A DNA stretch of 64,000 bases from NCBI GenBank assembly GCA_963989245.1, contig OZ022353.1:24612524-24676523 (forward strand), in the 5' to 3' direction. Below, piece by piece: positions 31,677 to 48,700 of this stretch. A model generated the notes under the pieces. It saw nothing but the letters and a program-made list of their open reading frames with translations. It had not been told where the DNA came from and did no database searches. Position 1 is the first letter of the stretch; each line of letters starts with the position of its first letter. The position numbers were made by a program, and so were the translations under genes. This DNA comes from Nansenia antarctica. Its lineage: Eukaryota; Chordata; Actinopteri; Argentiniformes; Microstomatidae.

Positions 31677-32145
31677 ATGACAGTTTGTAGCCTGCTGCTG
31701 ATATCACCACAGTAGTCAATATTCATTTATTAAAATATGAACATATAACAATAACTGGGGCTAATATGACCTACGCATTTAATCGGTCAGTAATTTCTTG
31801 CCAAACCATTTCCCTCGCCTTGTTAATTGCGGCAGTATTGCACTCTTTTACATCTTATTTTTCCGTCTTCATAAAAATCAATAATTCGGAATGCTGCGCA
31901 AAAGTAGAACCCCTGCAGAGTGGAGTATCTTCATTTCGACAGATCGACTCTTCAGGGCTCTTTATGTCTGCGTGCATGCGCCCATATCGAAGATTTGTAA
32001 GCCTGTCTTCTGTGAACACTCATCACACAAGGCTGATCCTCGTTCGAGGAATCACCTGAGGCTTGAATTCCAATCTCGAGTTGCCTGAGCGCCGCATTTA
32101 TTTATATCGCCGCTATACTGATCCACCTTTAGTGGAATAGCCCCC

Positions 32146-32450
32146 AGTTCTCCCTGGTCCCAATCTGGTCGATGGACATCATAGGCTGCTGGCTGTCTGT
32201 GCCTTCTATGGGTCACAGTGGTCCATGGCCTATGACTTAACCTCATGGCAAGTAGGATCAGCCAAACCGCGGAGCCATAAAGATAAAGGACACTAAAAGT
32301 AGCAGAAACAATTTTTTTTAACTAATTAAAAACCTACTGGTTATTTACCTGTTATTTCTGCCAGGCACTTTAAAATTGTTTTTTTTTTAAAACAGCTTGT
32401 TGCCAGGGGATTCAAAGGTGGAGATATCCCCCAGCATTATGCTTCCAGCA
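32146..32450. other. Non-coding, nothing recognised
   Basis: No open frame of note and no repeat family recognised. Confidence 0.4.
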
Positions 32451-32471
32451 CCTAACCCTAACCCTAACCCT
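32451..32471. repeat. Short telomere-like (CCCTAA)n run
   Basis: cctaaccctaaccctaaccc: about three and a half vertebrate telomere units on the C-rich strand. It may be an interstitial telomeric fragment or chance. Confidence 0.6.
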
Positions 32472-32512
32472 GGTACCCACCGAAACGCTTCAGGTGAAGC
32501 ACGAGTATGCTG

Positions 32513-32656
32513 CTCAGAGAGAGAGAGAGAGAAATATTGTTGGAGGAAGAGAAGGAGAGGGGGAGAGAGAGATAGAGAGAGAGAAATATTGTTGGAGGGA
32601 GAGAAGGAGAGGGAGGGAGAGGGGGAGAGAGAGAGAGAGAGAGGGAGGAAGAGGGG

Positions 32657-32726
<70 letters not shown>
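32513..32726. repeat. (GA)n microsatellite, interrupted
   Basis: agagag runs with ggagg interruptions and two copies of gaaatattgttggagg (about 32531 and 32583). Frames of E and R across it are repeat artefacts. Confidence 0.95.
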
Positions 32727-32727
<1 letters not shown>

Positions 32728-32811
32728 GTGATAAATATATTATAGTGAATAATCCTCTTTGACTAACAGGGCTTTGAATGGCTAAAAGAGGTCATAGTGA
32801 TGCCACTCACC

Positions 32812-32886
32812 GGGGCAGAGTGTGGAACTGCTCCACCACTGAGGCCCATCTACATGCACATTACTACAGGTGACCTCCAGCTTTTT
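32812..32886 (-). other. Exon-like segment at satellite border
   Basis: On the minus strand a 75-nt open segment (starting VKKLEVTCSNVHVDGPQWW) ends at ctgccccg followed by gtgagtgg, a strong splice-donor match. It lies only 15 bp from the first satellite unit. No family was recognised and this may be chance. Confidence 0.2.
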
Positions 32887-32900
32887 CACCTTGGTAACAA

Positions 32901-35900
32901 ACAACATCACATTATATATACTACAACAACAACACATTATATATACTACAACAACACATTATATATACTACTACAACAACAACACATTATATATACTACA
33001 ACAACACATTATATATACTACAACAACAACAACACATTATATATACTACAACAACAACAACAACAACAACAACACATTATATATACTACAACAACAACAC
33101 ATTATATATACTACAACAACACATTATATATACTACAACAACAACACATTATATATACTACAACAACACATTATATATACTACAACAACATCAACACATT
33201 ATATATACTACAACAACACATTATATAAACTACAACAACAACACATTATATATACTACAACAACAACACATTATATATACTACAACAACACATTATATAT
33301 ACTACAACAACATCAACACATTATATATACTACAACAACACATTATATATACTACAACAACATCAACACATTATATATACTACAACAACATCACATTATA
33401 TATACTACAACAACAACACATTATATATACTACAACAACACATTATATATACTACAACAACAACAACACATTATATATACTACAACAACAACATCACATT
33501 ATATATACTACAACAACATCAACACATTATATATATACTACAACAACACATTATATATACTACAACAACATCAACACATTATATATACTACAACAACATC
33601 ACATTATATATACTACAACAACAACACATTATATATACTACAACAACAACAACACATTATATATACTACAACAACATCAACACATTATATACTACAACAA
33701 CAACACATTATATATACTACAACAACACATTATATATACTACAACAACAACACATTATATATACTACAACAACAACACATTATATATACTACAACAACAA
33801 CACATTATATATACTACAACAACAACACATTATATATACTACAACAACAACACATTATATATACTACAACAACAACATCACATTATATATACTACAACAA
33901 CAACACATTATATATACTACAACAACAACACATTATATATACTACAACAACATCAACACATTATATATACTACAACAACACATTATATATACTACAACAA
34001 CAACAACACATTATATATACTACAACAACACATTATATATACTACAACAACACATTATATATACTACAACAACAACACATTATATATACTACAACAACAG
34101 CATCACATTATATATACTACAACAACATCACATTATATATACTACAACAACATCACATTATATATACTACAACAACAACACATTATATATACTACAACAT
34201 CAACACATTATATATACTACAACAACATCACATTATATATACTACAACAACAACACATTATATATACTACAACAACAACACATTATATATACTACAACAA
34301 CAACACATTATATATATACTACAACAACAACACATTATATATACTACAACAACACATTATATATATACTACAACAACAACACATTATATATACTACAACA
34401 ACAACACATTATATATACTACAACAACATCACATTATATATACTACAACAACAACACATTATATATACTACAACAACATCAACACATTATATATACTACA
34501 ACAACAACACATTATATATACTACAACAACACATTATATATACTACAACAACAACACATTATATATACTACAACAACAACACATTATATATACTACAACA
34601 ACACATTATATATACTACAACAACAACAACACATTATATATACTACAACAACAACACATTATATATACTACAACAACACATTATATATACTACAACAACA
34701 ACACATTATATATATACTACAACAACAACACATTATATATACTACTACAACAACAACAACACATTATATATACTACAACAACAACACATTATATATACTA
34801 CAACAACAACAACAACACATTATATATACTACAACAACAACACATTATATATACTACAACAACAACACATTATATATACTACAACAACAACACATTATAT
34901 ATACTACAACAACAACACATTATATATACTACAACAACATCACATTATATATACTACAACAACAACACATTATATATACTACAACAACAACACATTATAT
35001 ATACTACAACAACAACAACATCACATTATATATACTACAACAACAACACATTATATATACTACAACAACAACACATTATATATACTACAACAACATCAAC
35101 ACATTATATATACTACAACAACAACAACAACAACACATTATATATACTACAACAACACATTATATATACTACAACAACAACACATTATATATACTACAAC
35201 AACACATTATATATACTACAACAACATCACATTATATATACTACAACAACAACACATTATATATACTACAACAACATCACATTATATATACTACAACAAC
35301 AACACATTATATATACTACAACAACATCAACACATTATATATACTACAACAACATCAACACATTATATATACTACAACAACAACATCACATTATATATAC
35401 TACAACAACATCACATTATATATACTACAACAACATCAACACATTATATATACTACAACAACATCAACACATTATATATACTACAACAACATCAACACAT
35501 TATATATACTACAACAACAACACATTATATATACTACAACAACAACACATTATATATACTACAACAACATCACATTATATATACTACAACAACAACACAT
35601 TATATATACTACAACAACAACACATTATATATACTACAACAACATCACATTATATATACTACAACAACAACACATTATATATACTACAACAACAACAACA
35701 ACACATTATATATACTACAACAACAACAACAACAACAACACATTATATATACTACAACAACAACACATTATATATACTACAACAACAACACATTATATAT
35801 ACTACAACAACACATTATATATACTACAACAACATCAACACATTATATATACTATAACAACAACACATTATATATACTACAACAACACATTATATATACT

Positions 35901-38900
35901 ACAACAACACATTATATATACTACAACAACATCAACACATTATATATACTACAACAACAAAACATTATCTATACTACAACAACAACACATTATATATACT
36001 ACAACAACAACAACACATTATATATACTACAACAACACATTATATATACTACAACAACATCAACACATTATATATACTACAACAACACATTATATATACT
36101 ACAACAACATCAACACATTATATATACTACAACAACATCACATTATATATACTACAACAACAACACATTATATATACTACAACAACACATTATATATACT
36201 ACAACAACAACAACACATTATATATACTACAACAACAACAACATCACATTATATATACTACAACAACATCAACACATTATATATATACTACAACAACACA
36301 TTATATATACTACAACAACATCAACACATTATATATACTACAACAACAACACATTATATATACTACAACAACAACATCACATTATATATACTAAAACAAC
36401 AACACATTATATATACTACAACAACATCACATTATATATACTACAACAACAACACATTATATATACTACAACAACAACAACACATTATATATACTACAAC
36501 AACATCAACACAGTATATACTACAACAACAACACATTATATATACTACAACAACACATTATATATACTACAACAACAACACATTATATATACTACAACAA
36601 CAACACATTATATATACTACAACAACAACATCACATTATATATACTACAACAACAACAACACATTATATATACTACAACAACACATTATATATACTACAA
36701 CAACATCAACACATTATATATACTACAACAACACATTATATATACTACAACAACAACACATTATATATACTACAACAACACATTATATATACTACAACAA
36801 CACATTATATATACTACAACAACAACACATTATATATACTACAACAACAGCATCACATTATATATACTACAACAACATCACATTATATATACTACAACAA
36901 CAACACATTATATATACTACAACAACAACACATTATATATACTACAACAACAACACATTATATATACTACAACAACATCAACACATTATATATACTACAA
37001 CAACAACAACAACACATTATATATACTACAACAACAACACATTATATATACTACAACAACAACACATTATATATACTACAACAACACATTATATATACTA
37101 CAACAACATCACATTATATATACTACAACAACAACACATTATATATACTACAACAACAACACATTATATATACTACTACAACAACAACAACACATTATAT
37201 ATACTACAACAACAACACATTATATATACTACAACAACAACAACAACACATTATATATACTACAACAACAACACATTATATATACTACAACAACAACACA
37301 TTATATATACTACAACAACAACACATTATATATACTACAACAACAACACATTATATATACTACAACAACATCACATTATATATACTACAACAACAACACA
37401 TTATATATACTACAACAACAACACATTATATATACTACAACAACAACAACATCACATTATATATACTACAACAACAACACATTATATATACTACAACAAC
37501 AACACATTATATATACTACAACAACAACACATTATATATACTACAACAACATCAACACATTATATATACTACAACAACAACAACAACACATTATATATAC
37601 TACAACAACAACACATTATATATACTACAACAACAACACATTATATATACTACAACAACACATTATATATACTACAACAACATCACATTATATATACTAC
37701 AACAACAACACATTATATATACTACAACAACATCACATTATATATACTACAACAACAACACATTATATATACTACAACAACATCAACACATTATATATAC
37801 TACAACAACATCAACACATTATATATACTACAACAACAACATCACATTATATATACTACAACAACATCAACACATTATATATACTACAACAACATCAACA
37901 CATTATATATACTACAACAACATCAACACATTATATATACTACAACAACAACACATTATATATACTACAACAACATCACATTATATATACTACAACAACA
38001 ACACATTATATATACTACAACAACAACACATTATATATACTACAACAACAACAACACATTATATATACTACAACAACATCACATTATATATACTACAACA
38101 ACAACACATTATATATACTACAACAACAACAACAACAACACATTATATATACTACAACAACAACAACAACAACAACAACACATTATATATACTACAACAA
38201 CAACACATTATATATACTACAACAACAACACATTATATATACTACAACAACACATTATATATACTACAACAACATCAACACATTATATATACTATAACAA
38301 CAACACATTATATATACTACAACAACAAAACATTATATATACTACAACAACAACACATTATATATACTACAACAACAACAACACATTATATATACTACAA
38401 CAACACATTATATATACTACAACAACATCAACACATTATATATACTACAACAACACATTATATATACTACAACAACATCAACACATTATATATACTACAA
38501 CAACATCACATTATATATACTACAACAACAACACATTATATATACTACAACAACACATTATATATACTACAACAACAACAACACATTATATATACTACAA
38601 CAACAACAACATCACATTATATATACTACAACAACATCAACACATTATATATACTACAACAACACATTATATATACTACAACAACATCAACACATTATAT
38701 ATACTACAACAACAACACATTATATATACTACAACAACAACATCACATTATATATACTAAAACAACAACACATTATATATACTACAACAACAACACATTA
38801 TATATACTACAACAACATCACATTATATATACTACAACAACAACACATTATATATACTACAACAACAACAACACATTATATATACTACAACAACATCAAC

Positions 38901-41646
38901 ACATTATATACTACAACAACAACACATTATATATACTACAACAACACATTATATATACTACAACAACAACACATTATATATACTACAACAACAACACATT
39001 ATATATACTACAACAACAACACATTATATATACTACAACAACAACATCACATTATATATACTACAACAACAACAACACATTATATATACTACAACAACAC
39101 ATTATATATACTACAACAACATCAACACATTATATATACTACAACAACACATTATATATACTACAACAACAACACATTATATATACTACAACAACACATT
39201 ATATATACTACAACAACACATTATATATACTACAACAACAACAACACATTATATATACTACAACAACAGCATCACATTATATATACTACAACAACATCAC
39301 ATTATATATACTACAACAACATCACATTATATATACTACAACAACAACACATTATATATACTACAACAACATCAACACATTATATATACTACAACAACAT
39401 CACATTATATATACTACAACAACAACACATTATATATACTACAACAACAACACATTATATATACTACAACAACAACACATTATATATACTACAACAACAA
39501 CACATTATATATATACTACAACAACACATTATATATACTACAACAACAACACATTATATATACTACAACAACAACACATTATATATACTACAACAACATC
39601 ACATTATATATACTACAACAACATCAACACATTATATATACTACAACAACAACACATTATATATACTACAACAACACATTATATATACTACAACAACAAC
39701 ACATTATATATACTACAACAACAACACATTATATATACTACAACAACAACACATTATATATACTACAACAACAACAACACATTATATATACTACAACAAC
39801 ACATTATATATACTACAACAACAACAACACATTATATATACTACAACAACAACACATTATATATACTACAACAACAACACATTATATATACTACAACAAC
39901 AACAACAACAACAACACATTATATATACTACAACAACAACACATTATATATACTACAACAACAACACATTATATATACTACAACAACAACACATTATATA
40001 TACTACAACAACAACACATTATATATACTACAACAACAACACATTATATATACTACAACAACATCACATTATATATACTACAACAACATCACATTATATA
40101 TACTACAACAACAACACATTATATATACTACAACAACAACACATTATATATACTACAACAACAACACATTATATATACTACAACAACAACACATTATATA
40201 TACTACAACAACAACACATTATATATACTACAACAACAACAACACATTATATATACTACAACAACATCACATTATATATACTACAACAACAACACATTAT
40301 ATATACTACAACAACATCACATTATATATACTACAACAACAACACATTATATATACTACAACAACATCAACACATTATATATACTACAACAACAACACAT
40401 TATATATACTACAACAACATCACATTATATATACTACAACAACATCAACACATTATATATACTACAACAACATCAACACATTATATATACTACAACAACA
40501 ACATCACATTATATATACTACAACAACAACACATTATATATACTACAACAACATCACATTATATATACTACAACAACAACACATTATATATACTACAACA
40601 ACAACACATTATATATACTACAACAACAACAACACATTATATATACTACAACAACATCACATTATATATACTACAACAACAACACATTATATATACTACA
40701 ACAACAACAACAACACATTATATATACTACAACAACAACACATTATATATACTACAACAACAACACATTATATATACTACAACAACATCAACACATTATA
40801 TATACTACAACAACAACACATTATATATACTACAACAACAACACATTATATATACTACAACAACAACACATTATATATACTACAACAACATCAACACATT
40901 ATATATACTACAACAACACATTATATATACTACAACAACAACACATTATATATACTACAACAACAACAACACATTATATATACTACAACAACACATTATA
41001 TATACTACAACAACATCAACACATTATATATACTACAACAACACATTATATATACTACAACAACATCAACACATTATATATACTACAACAACATCACATT
41101 ATATATACTACAACAACAACACATTATATATACTACAACAACACATTATATATACTACAACAACAACACATTATATATACTACAACAACAACAACATCAC
41201 ATTATATTTACTACAACAACATCAACACATTATATATACTACAACAACACATTATATATACTACAACAACATCAACACATTATATATACTACAACAACAA
41301 CACATTATATATACTACAACAACAACATCACATTATATATACTACAACAACAACACATTATATATACTACAACAACATCACATTATATATACTACAACAA
41401 CATCACATTATATATACTACAACAACAACAACACATTATATATACTACAACAACAACACATTATATATACTACAACAACAACAACACATCAACACATTAT
41501 ATACTACAACAACAACACATTATATATACTACAACAACAACATCACATTATATATACTACAACAACAACACATTATATATACTACAACAACATCACATTA
41601 TATATACTACAACAACATCACATTATATATACTACAACAACATCAC
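32901..41646. repeat. Satellite array, block 1 (22/25/28-bp units)
   Basis: 8.7 kb of head-to-tail units of the form cacattatatatactacaac followed by aa plus zero to several caa or cat triplets. This gives 22, 25, 28 or more bp. The constant core is acattatatatactacaaca. Rare markers (cagcat, tataac, aaaacatt, tatttac) return with a higher-order spacing of about 2.4-2.8 kb. No plus-strand frame contains a stop, so very long frames of Y, I, T, N, Q, H and L appear; these are not genes. Confidence 0.99.
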
Positions 41647-41754
41647 ACCTCTCCCTCTCTCCTCTCTGTCGTGGGCGGTCGCATTCCTTTTCGCTCTCCT
41701 CTCCCCTGCTTTTTTTTTGTTTGCTCTACACTGCACTGACTCTTCAGAAGCAAA

Positions 41755-42174
41755 ATGGATTTGTTAAGCTGGTCCCTGAATACAATTGATAACCTATTTT
41801 CCACGAGGAAAGCTGGTTCGGGGGAACCTGCCTGCCCAGACGGAACCTTTGCCGCAGGTTACATCAGAGATGCCTGGGACAACTGGCGTCTCGTTTGCTT
41901 GGCAGTCATGTCGATTGAGGACGTGGAAGATGTTTTCATTTTCGGATTCATGATAGTTGGACACATTGGACTAGGGTTGAGTAGTGTGATGATCTATCGG
42001 CAAATTAAAAAGCTGGGAGCAGCGATTAGCGAGCTGCGCGAGCTGCCCCACTTGATCAAAGAACTGGGGAGGGCGGCTGGAATGCACGGCGCTGCGCTTG
42101 CGGATCTGAACCGTAAGGTCCTGGATCTGGATCGCAGGGTGGGCAATCTTGCTGCTCCCCAAATTGGCGTTTGA
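41755..42174 (+). CDS. Putative single-pass membrane protein with coiled coil, 139 aa
   Basis: The frame starts at an ATG 108 bp into the insert (gcaaaatggat context) and runs to a TGA. Residues 1-45 are soluble (MDLLSWSLNTIDNLF..., with CPDGTFAAGYIRDAWDNW). A hydrophobic stretch at about 48-56 (LVCLAVMSI) and a stronger one at about 62-82 (VFIFGFMIVGHIGLGLSSVM) could span a membrane. The rest (IKKLGAAISELRELPHLIKE ... LADLNRKVLDLDRRVGNL) has heptad-like Leu/Ile spacing and is likely a coiled coil. G+C content contrasts sharply with the satellite. I do not recognise the family. It is the only plausible coding frame in the element and is undamaged, which could mean recent insertion or a real product. 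Confidence 0.6.
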   Translation: MDLLSWSLNTIDNLFSTRKAGSGEPACPDGTFAAGYIRDAWDNWRLVCLAVMSIEDVEDVFIFGFMIVGHIGLGLSSVMIYRQIKKLGAAISELRELPHLIKELGRAAGMHGAALADLNRKVLDLDRRVGNLAAPQIGV

Positions 42175-42778
42175 CAGGAGACCCCAAATTTTCGAGAGGT
42201 TTGATTCTATGGAATGCTGTTTTTCCTCGCAGTGAACCCATTCACCTGATTATGGCCCAAAAGCTCCCCCATGCCCTGAAGACTCCATGCAGCGTGCCAA
42301 CCCCCCCCCCCCCCCTCTGGTGAACTCTGTGCCGCCTTCTGGGGCAGTGCTCAAGGCCGTTGTCCATAGCGACACTGATTGCTGCTCTACTACGAAGACG
42401 GGTCGGACTGACCCAGAACATCCTGAGACTTTACCCCACCTTATCTCTCTACCCCCCCCACTCCTCCCTCCCCCCTCCCATACCTACCTACCCACCCCTC
42501 TCTTCCCTCCCCCTGCCCATGCCACCCCGCCACCCCCCCACCCCCCTCCCTTCTACAGTATTCTGTGGACTACAGCGCCGAAGCGTGGGCAACCCGCAAT
42601 ATGGCTGCCGTGGTTTTATAGTTTGTTGTGTTCTCTCTGCATTGCTGTCTGTCCTGTGTTGTTTTGTTTGCATTGCATTTAGAAATGCTCTTACTGTAAC
42701 GCCGAATCAAGTTCCTATATGTGTATGCATAAATGGCAATAAACGTTATCTCATCTCATCTCATCATCTCATCTCATC
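42175..42778 (+). other. 3' region of retroposon-like insert
   Basis: C-rich sequence with a 14-base C run at about 42301-42314 and Pro-rich frames, then a T-rich stretch, aatggcaataaacg, and a (tcatc)n tail. Probably a 3' untranslated region; the 131-aa Pro-rich frame here is likely spurious. Confidence 0.6.
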
Positions 42779-45700
42779 TACAACAACACATTATATATAC
42801 TACAACAACAACACATTATATATACTACAACAACAACACATTATATATACTACAACAACAACACATTATATATACTACAACAACAACATCACATTATATA
42901 TACTACAACAACAACAACACATTATATATACTACAACAACAACACATTATATATACTACAACAACATCAACACATTATATATACTACAACAACACATTAT
43001 ATATACTACAACAACAACAACAACACATTATATATACTACAACAACACATTATATATACTACAACAACACATTATATATACTACAACAACAACACATTAT
43101 ATATACTACAACAACAGCATCACATTATATATACTACAACAACATCACATTATATATACTACAACAACATCACATTATATATACTACAACAACAACACAT
43201 TATATATACTACAACAACATCAACACATTATATATACTACAACAACATCAACACATTATATATACTACAACAACAACACATTATATATACTACAACAACA
43301 ACACATTATATATACTACAACAACATCACATTATATATACTACAACAACATCAACACATTATATATACTACAACAACAACACATTATATATACTACAACA
43401 ACACATTATATATACTACAACAACAACACATTATATATACTACAACAACAACACATTATATATACTACAACAACAACACATTATATATACTACAACAACA
43501 ACAACACATTATATATACTACAACAACAACAACACATTATATATACTACAACAACAACACATTATATATACTACAACAACATCACATTATATATACTACA
43601 ACAACATCACATTATATATACTACAACAACAACACATTATATATACTACAACAACAACACATTATATATACTACAACAACAACACATTATATATACTACA
43701 ACAACAACACATTATATATACTACAACAACAACACATTATATATACTACAACAACAACACATTATATATACTACAACAACAACAACACATTATATATACT
43801 ACAACAACATCACATTATATATACTACAACAACAACACATTATATATACTACAACAACATCACATTATATATACTACAACAACAACACATTATATATACT
43901 ACAACAACATCAACACATTATATATACTACAACAACAACACATTATATATACTACAACAACAACATCACATTATATATACTACAACAACATCAACACATT
44001 ATATATACTACAACAACATCAACACATTATATATACTACAACAACAACATCACATTATATATACTACAACAACAACACATTATATATACTACAACAACAT
44101 CACATTATATATACTACAACAACAACACATTATATATACTACAACAACAACACATTATATATACTACAACAACAACAACACATTATATATACTACAACAA
44201 CATCACATTATATATACTACAACAACAACACATTATATATACTACAACAACAACAACAACACATTATATATACTACAACAACAACACATTATATATACTA
44301 CAACAACAACACATTATATATACTACAACAACATCAACACATTATATATACTACAACAACAACACATTATATATACTACAACAACAACACATTATATATA
44401 CTACAACAACAACACATTATATATACTACAACAACATCAACACATTATATATACTACAACAACACATTATATATACTACAACAACAACACATTATATATA
44501 CTACAACAACAACAACACATTATATATACTACAACAACAACACATTATATATACTACAACAACAACATCACATTATATATACTACAACAACAACACATTA
44601 TATATACTACAACAACAACACATTATATATACTACAACAACATCAACACATTATATATACTACAACAACACATTATATATACTACAACAACAACAACACA
44701 TTATATATACTACAACAACACATTATATATACTACAACAACACATTATATATACTACAACAACAACACATTATATATACTACAACAACAGCATCACATTA
44801 TATATACTACAACAACATCACATTATATATACTACAACAACATCACATTATATATACTACAACAACAACACATTATATATACTACAACATCAACACATTA
44901 TATATACTACAACAACATCACATTATATATACTACAACAACAACACATTATATATACTACAACAACAACACATTATATATACTACAACAACAACACATTA
45001 TATATACTACAACAACAACACATTATATATACTACAACAACAACACATTATATATACTACAACAACAACACATTATATATACTACAACAACATCACATTA
45101 TATATACTACAACAACAACACATTATATATACTACAACAACATCAACACATTATATATACTACAACAACAACACATTATATATACTACAACAACACATTA
45201 TATATACTACAACAACAACACATTATATATACTACAACAACAACACATTATATATACTACAACAACAACACATTATATATACTACAACAACAACAACACA
45301 TTATATATACTACAACAACAACACATTATATATACTACAACAACAACACATTATATATACTACAACAACAACACATTATATATACTACAACAACAACAAC
45401 ACATTATATATACTACAACAACAACACATTATATATACTACAACAACACATTGTATATACTACAACAACAACACATTATATATACTACAACAACACATTA
45501 TATATACTACAACAACAACACATTATATATACTACAACAACACATTATATATACTACAACAACAACAACACATTATATATACTACAACAACAACACATTA
45601 TATATACTACAACAACAACAACAACACATTATATATACTACAACAACAACACATTATATATACTACAACAACAACACATTATATATACTACAACAACAAC

Positions 45701-48700
45701 ACATTATATATACTACAACAACAACACATTATATATACTACAACAACATCACATTATATATACTACAACAACAACACATTATATATACTACAACAACAAC
45801 ACATTATATATACTACAACAACAACAACATCACATTATATATACTACAACAACAACACATTATATATACTACAACAACAACACATTATATATACTACAAC
45901 AACAACACATTATATATACTACAACAACATCAACACATTATATATACTACAACAACAACAACAACAACACATTATATATACTACAACAACAACACATTAT
46001 ATATACTACAACAACAACACATTATATATACTACAACAACACATTATATATACTACAACAACATCACATTATATATACTACAACAACAACACATTATATA
46101 TACTACAACAACATCACATTATATATACTACAACAACAACACATTATATATACTACAACAACATCAACACATTATATATACTACAACAACATCAACACAT
46201 TATATATACTACAACAACAACATCACATTATATATACTACAACAACATCACATTATATATACTACAACAACATCAACACATTATATATACTACAACAACA
46301 TCAACACATTATATATACTACAACAACATCAACACATTATATATACTACAACAACAACACATTATATATACTACAACAACAACACATTATATATACTACA
46401 ACAACATCACATTATATATACTACAACAACAACACATTATATATACTACAACAACAACACATTATATATACTACAACAACAACACATTATATATACTACT
46501 ACAACATCACATTATATATACTACAACAACAACACATTATATATACTACAACAACACATTATATATACTACAACAACAACAACACATTATATATACTACA
46601 ACAACATCACATTATATATACTACAACAACAACACATTATATATACTACAACAACAACAACAACAACAACACATTATATATACTACAACAACAACACATT
46701 ATATATACTACAACAACAACACATTATATATACTACAACAACACATTATATATACTACAACAACATCAACACATTATATATACTATAACAACAACACATT
46801 ATATATACTACAACAACAAAACATTATATATACTACAACAACAACACATTATATATACTACAACAACAACAACACATTATATATACTACAACAACACATT
46901 ATATATACTACAACAACATCAACACATTATATATACTACAACAACACATTATATATACTACAACAACATCAACACATTATATATACTACAACAACATCAC
47001 ATTATATATACTACAACAACAACACATTATATATACTACAACAACATCAACACATTATATATACTACAACAACACATTATATATACTACAACAACAACAA
47101 CACATTATATATACTACAACAACACATTATATATACTACAACAACACATTATATATACTACAACAACAACACATTATATATACTACAACAACAGCATCAC
47201 ATTATATATACTACAACAACATCACATTATATATACTACAACAACATCACATTATATATACTACAACAACAACACATTATATATACTACAACATCAACAC
47301 ATTATATATACTACAACAACATCACATTATATATACTACAACAACAACACATTATATATACTACAACAACAACACATTATATATACTACAACAACAACAC
47401 ATTATATATACTACAACAACAACACATTATATATACTACAACAACACATTATATACTACAACAACAACACATTATATATACTACAACAACATCACATTAT
47501 ATATACTACAACAACAACACATTATATATACTACAACAACATCAACACATTATATATACTACAACAACAACACATTATATATACTACAACAACACATTTT
47601 ATATATACTACAACAACAACACATTATATATACTACAACAACAACACATTATATATACTACAACAACACAACACATTATATATACTACAACAACAACACA
47701 TTATATATACTACAACAACAACCATTATATATACTACAACAACAACACATTAATATATACTACAACAACAACACATTATATATACTACAACAACACACAT
47801 TATATATTACTACAACAACACATTATATATACTACAACAACAACACATTATATATACTACAACAACACATTATATATATACTACAACACAAAACACATTA
47901 TATATACTACAACAACAACACATTATATATACTACAACAACAACAACACATTATATATACTACAACAACAACACATTATATATACTACAACAACAACACA
48001 TTATATATACTACAACAACAACACATTATATATACTACAACAACAACACATTATATATACTACAACAACATCACATTATATATACTACAACAACAACACA
48101 TTATATATACTACAACAACAACACATTATATATACTACAACAACAACACATTATATATACTACAACAACAACACATTATATATACTACAACAACAACACA
48201 TTATATATACTACAACAACACATTATATATACTACAACAACATCACACATTATATATACTACAACAACAACAACACATTATATATACTACAACAACAACA
48301 CATTATATATACTACAACAACAACACATTATATATACTACAACAACACATTATATATACTACAACAACATCACATTATATATACTACAACAACAACACAT
48401 TATATATACTACAACAACATCACATTATATATACTACAACAACAACACATTATATATACTACAACATCAACACATTATATATACTACAACAACAACACAT
48501 TATATATACTACAACAACAACATCACATTATATATACTACAACAACATCACATTATATATACTACAACAACAACACATTATATATACTACAACAACAACA
48601 CATTATATATACTACAACAACATCAACACATTATATATACTACAACAACAACACATTATATATACTACAACAACAACACATTATATATACTACAACAACA

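Larger units (their letters stand above)
30870..32145. mobile_element. TIR element (ggggg-tattccac ends), non-autonomous
   Basis: Left end ggggggtattccac (30870-30883) and right end gtggaatagccccc (32132-32145) are inverse except for one base, giving a 1,276-bp element. An 18-bp unit cgataaagttctaagcct is duplicated just inside the left end (30890-30925). No transposase was found. The interior has two tRNA-like sequences and a GATA microsatellite. The ends suggest a PIF/Harbinger-type MITE, but the target duplication could not be fixed, so the superfamily is uncertain. Confidence 0.6.
41647..42778 (+). mobile_element. Retroposon-like insert inside satellite
   Basis: 1,132 bp of unique sequence between two satellite blocks. 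It begins with a pyrimidine-rich leader (acctctccctctctcctctc), contains one open frame (41755-42174), a C-rich 3' region with poly-C runs, and ends tggcaataaacgttatc then (tcatc)n. The AATAAA plus short tandem tail at the end is typical of a LINE-mobilised element. The satellite continues in the same orientation on both sides (ctacaacaaca on each flank, possibly the target duplication, but ambiguous in a repeat). The family is unknown to me. Confidence 0.7.

Noticed and set aside
32397..32762. Arg/Glu-rich frames of 83-121 aa
   Set aside because: Translation of the (GA)n microsatellite.
32870..35857. 995-aa open frame of Y/I/T/N/Q/H/L in satellite block 1
   Set aside because: The satellite unit has no stop in any plus-strand frame, so long frames arise by composition. 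The peptide only cycles TLYILQQ, HIIYTTT and HYIYYNN.
42360..47753. 1,797-aa and 1,351-aa open frames in satellite block 2
   Set aside because: Same cause. Their starts lie in the 3' region of the retroposon insert and they simply run into satellite.
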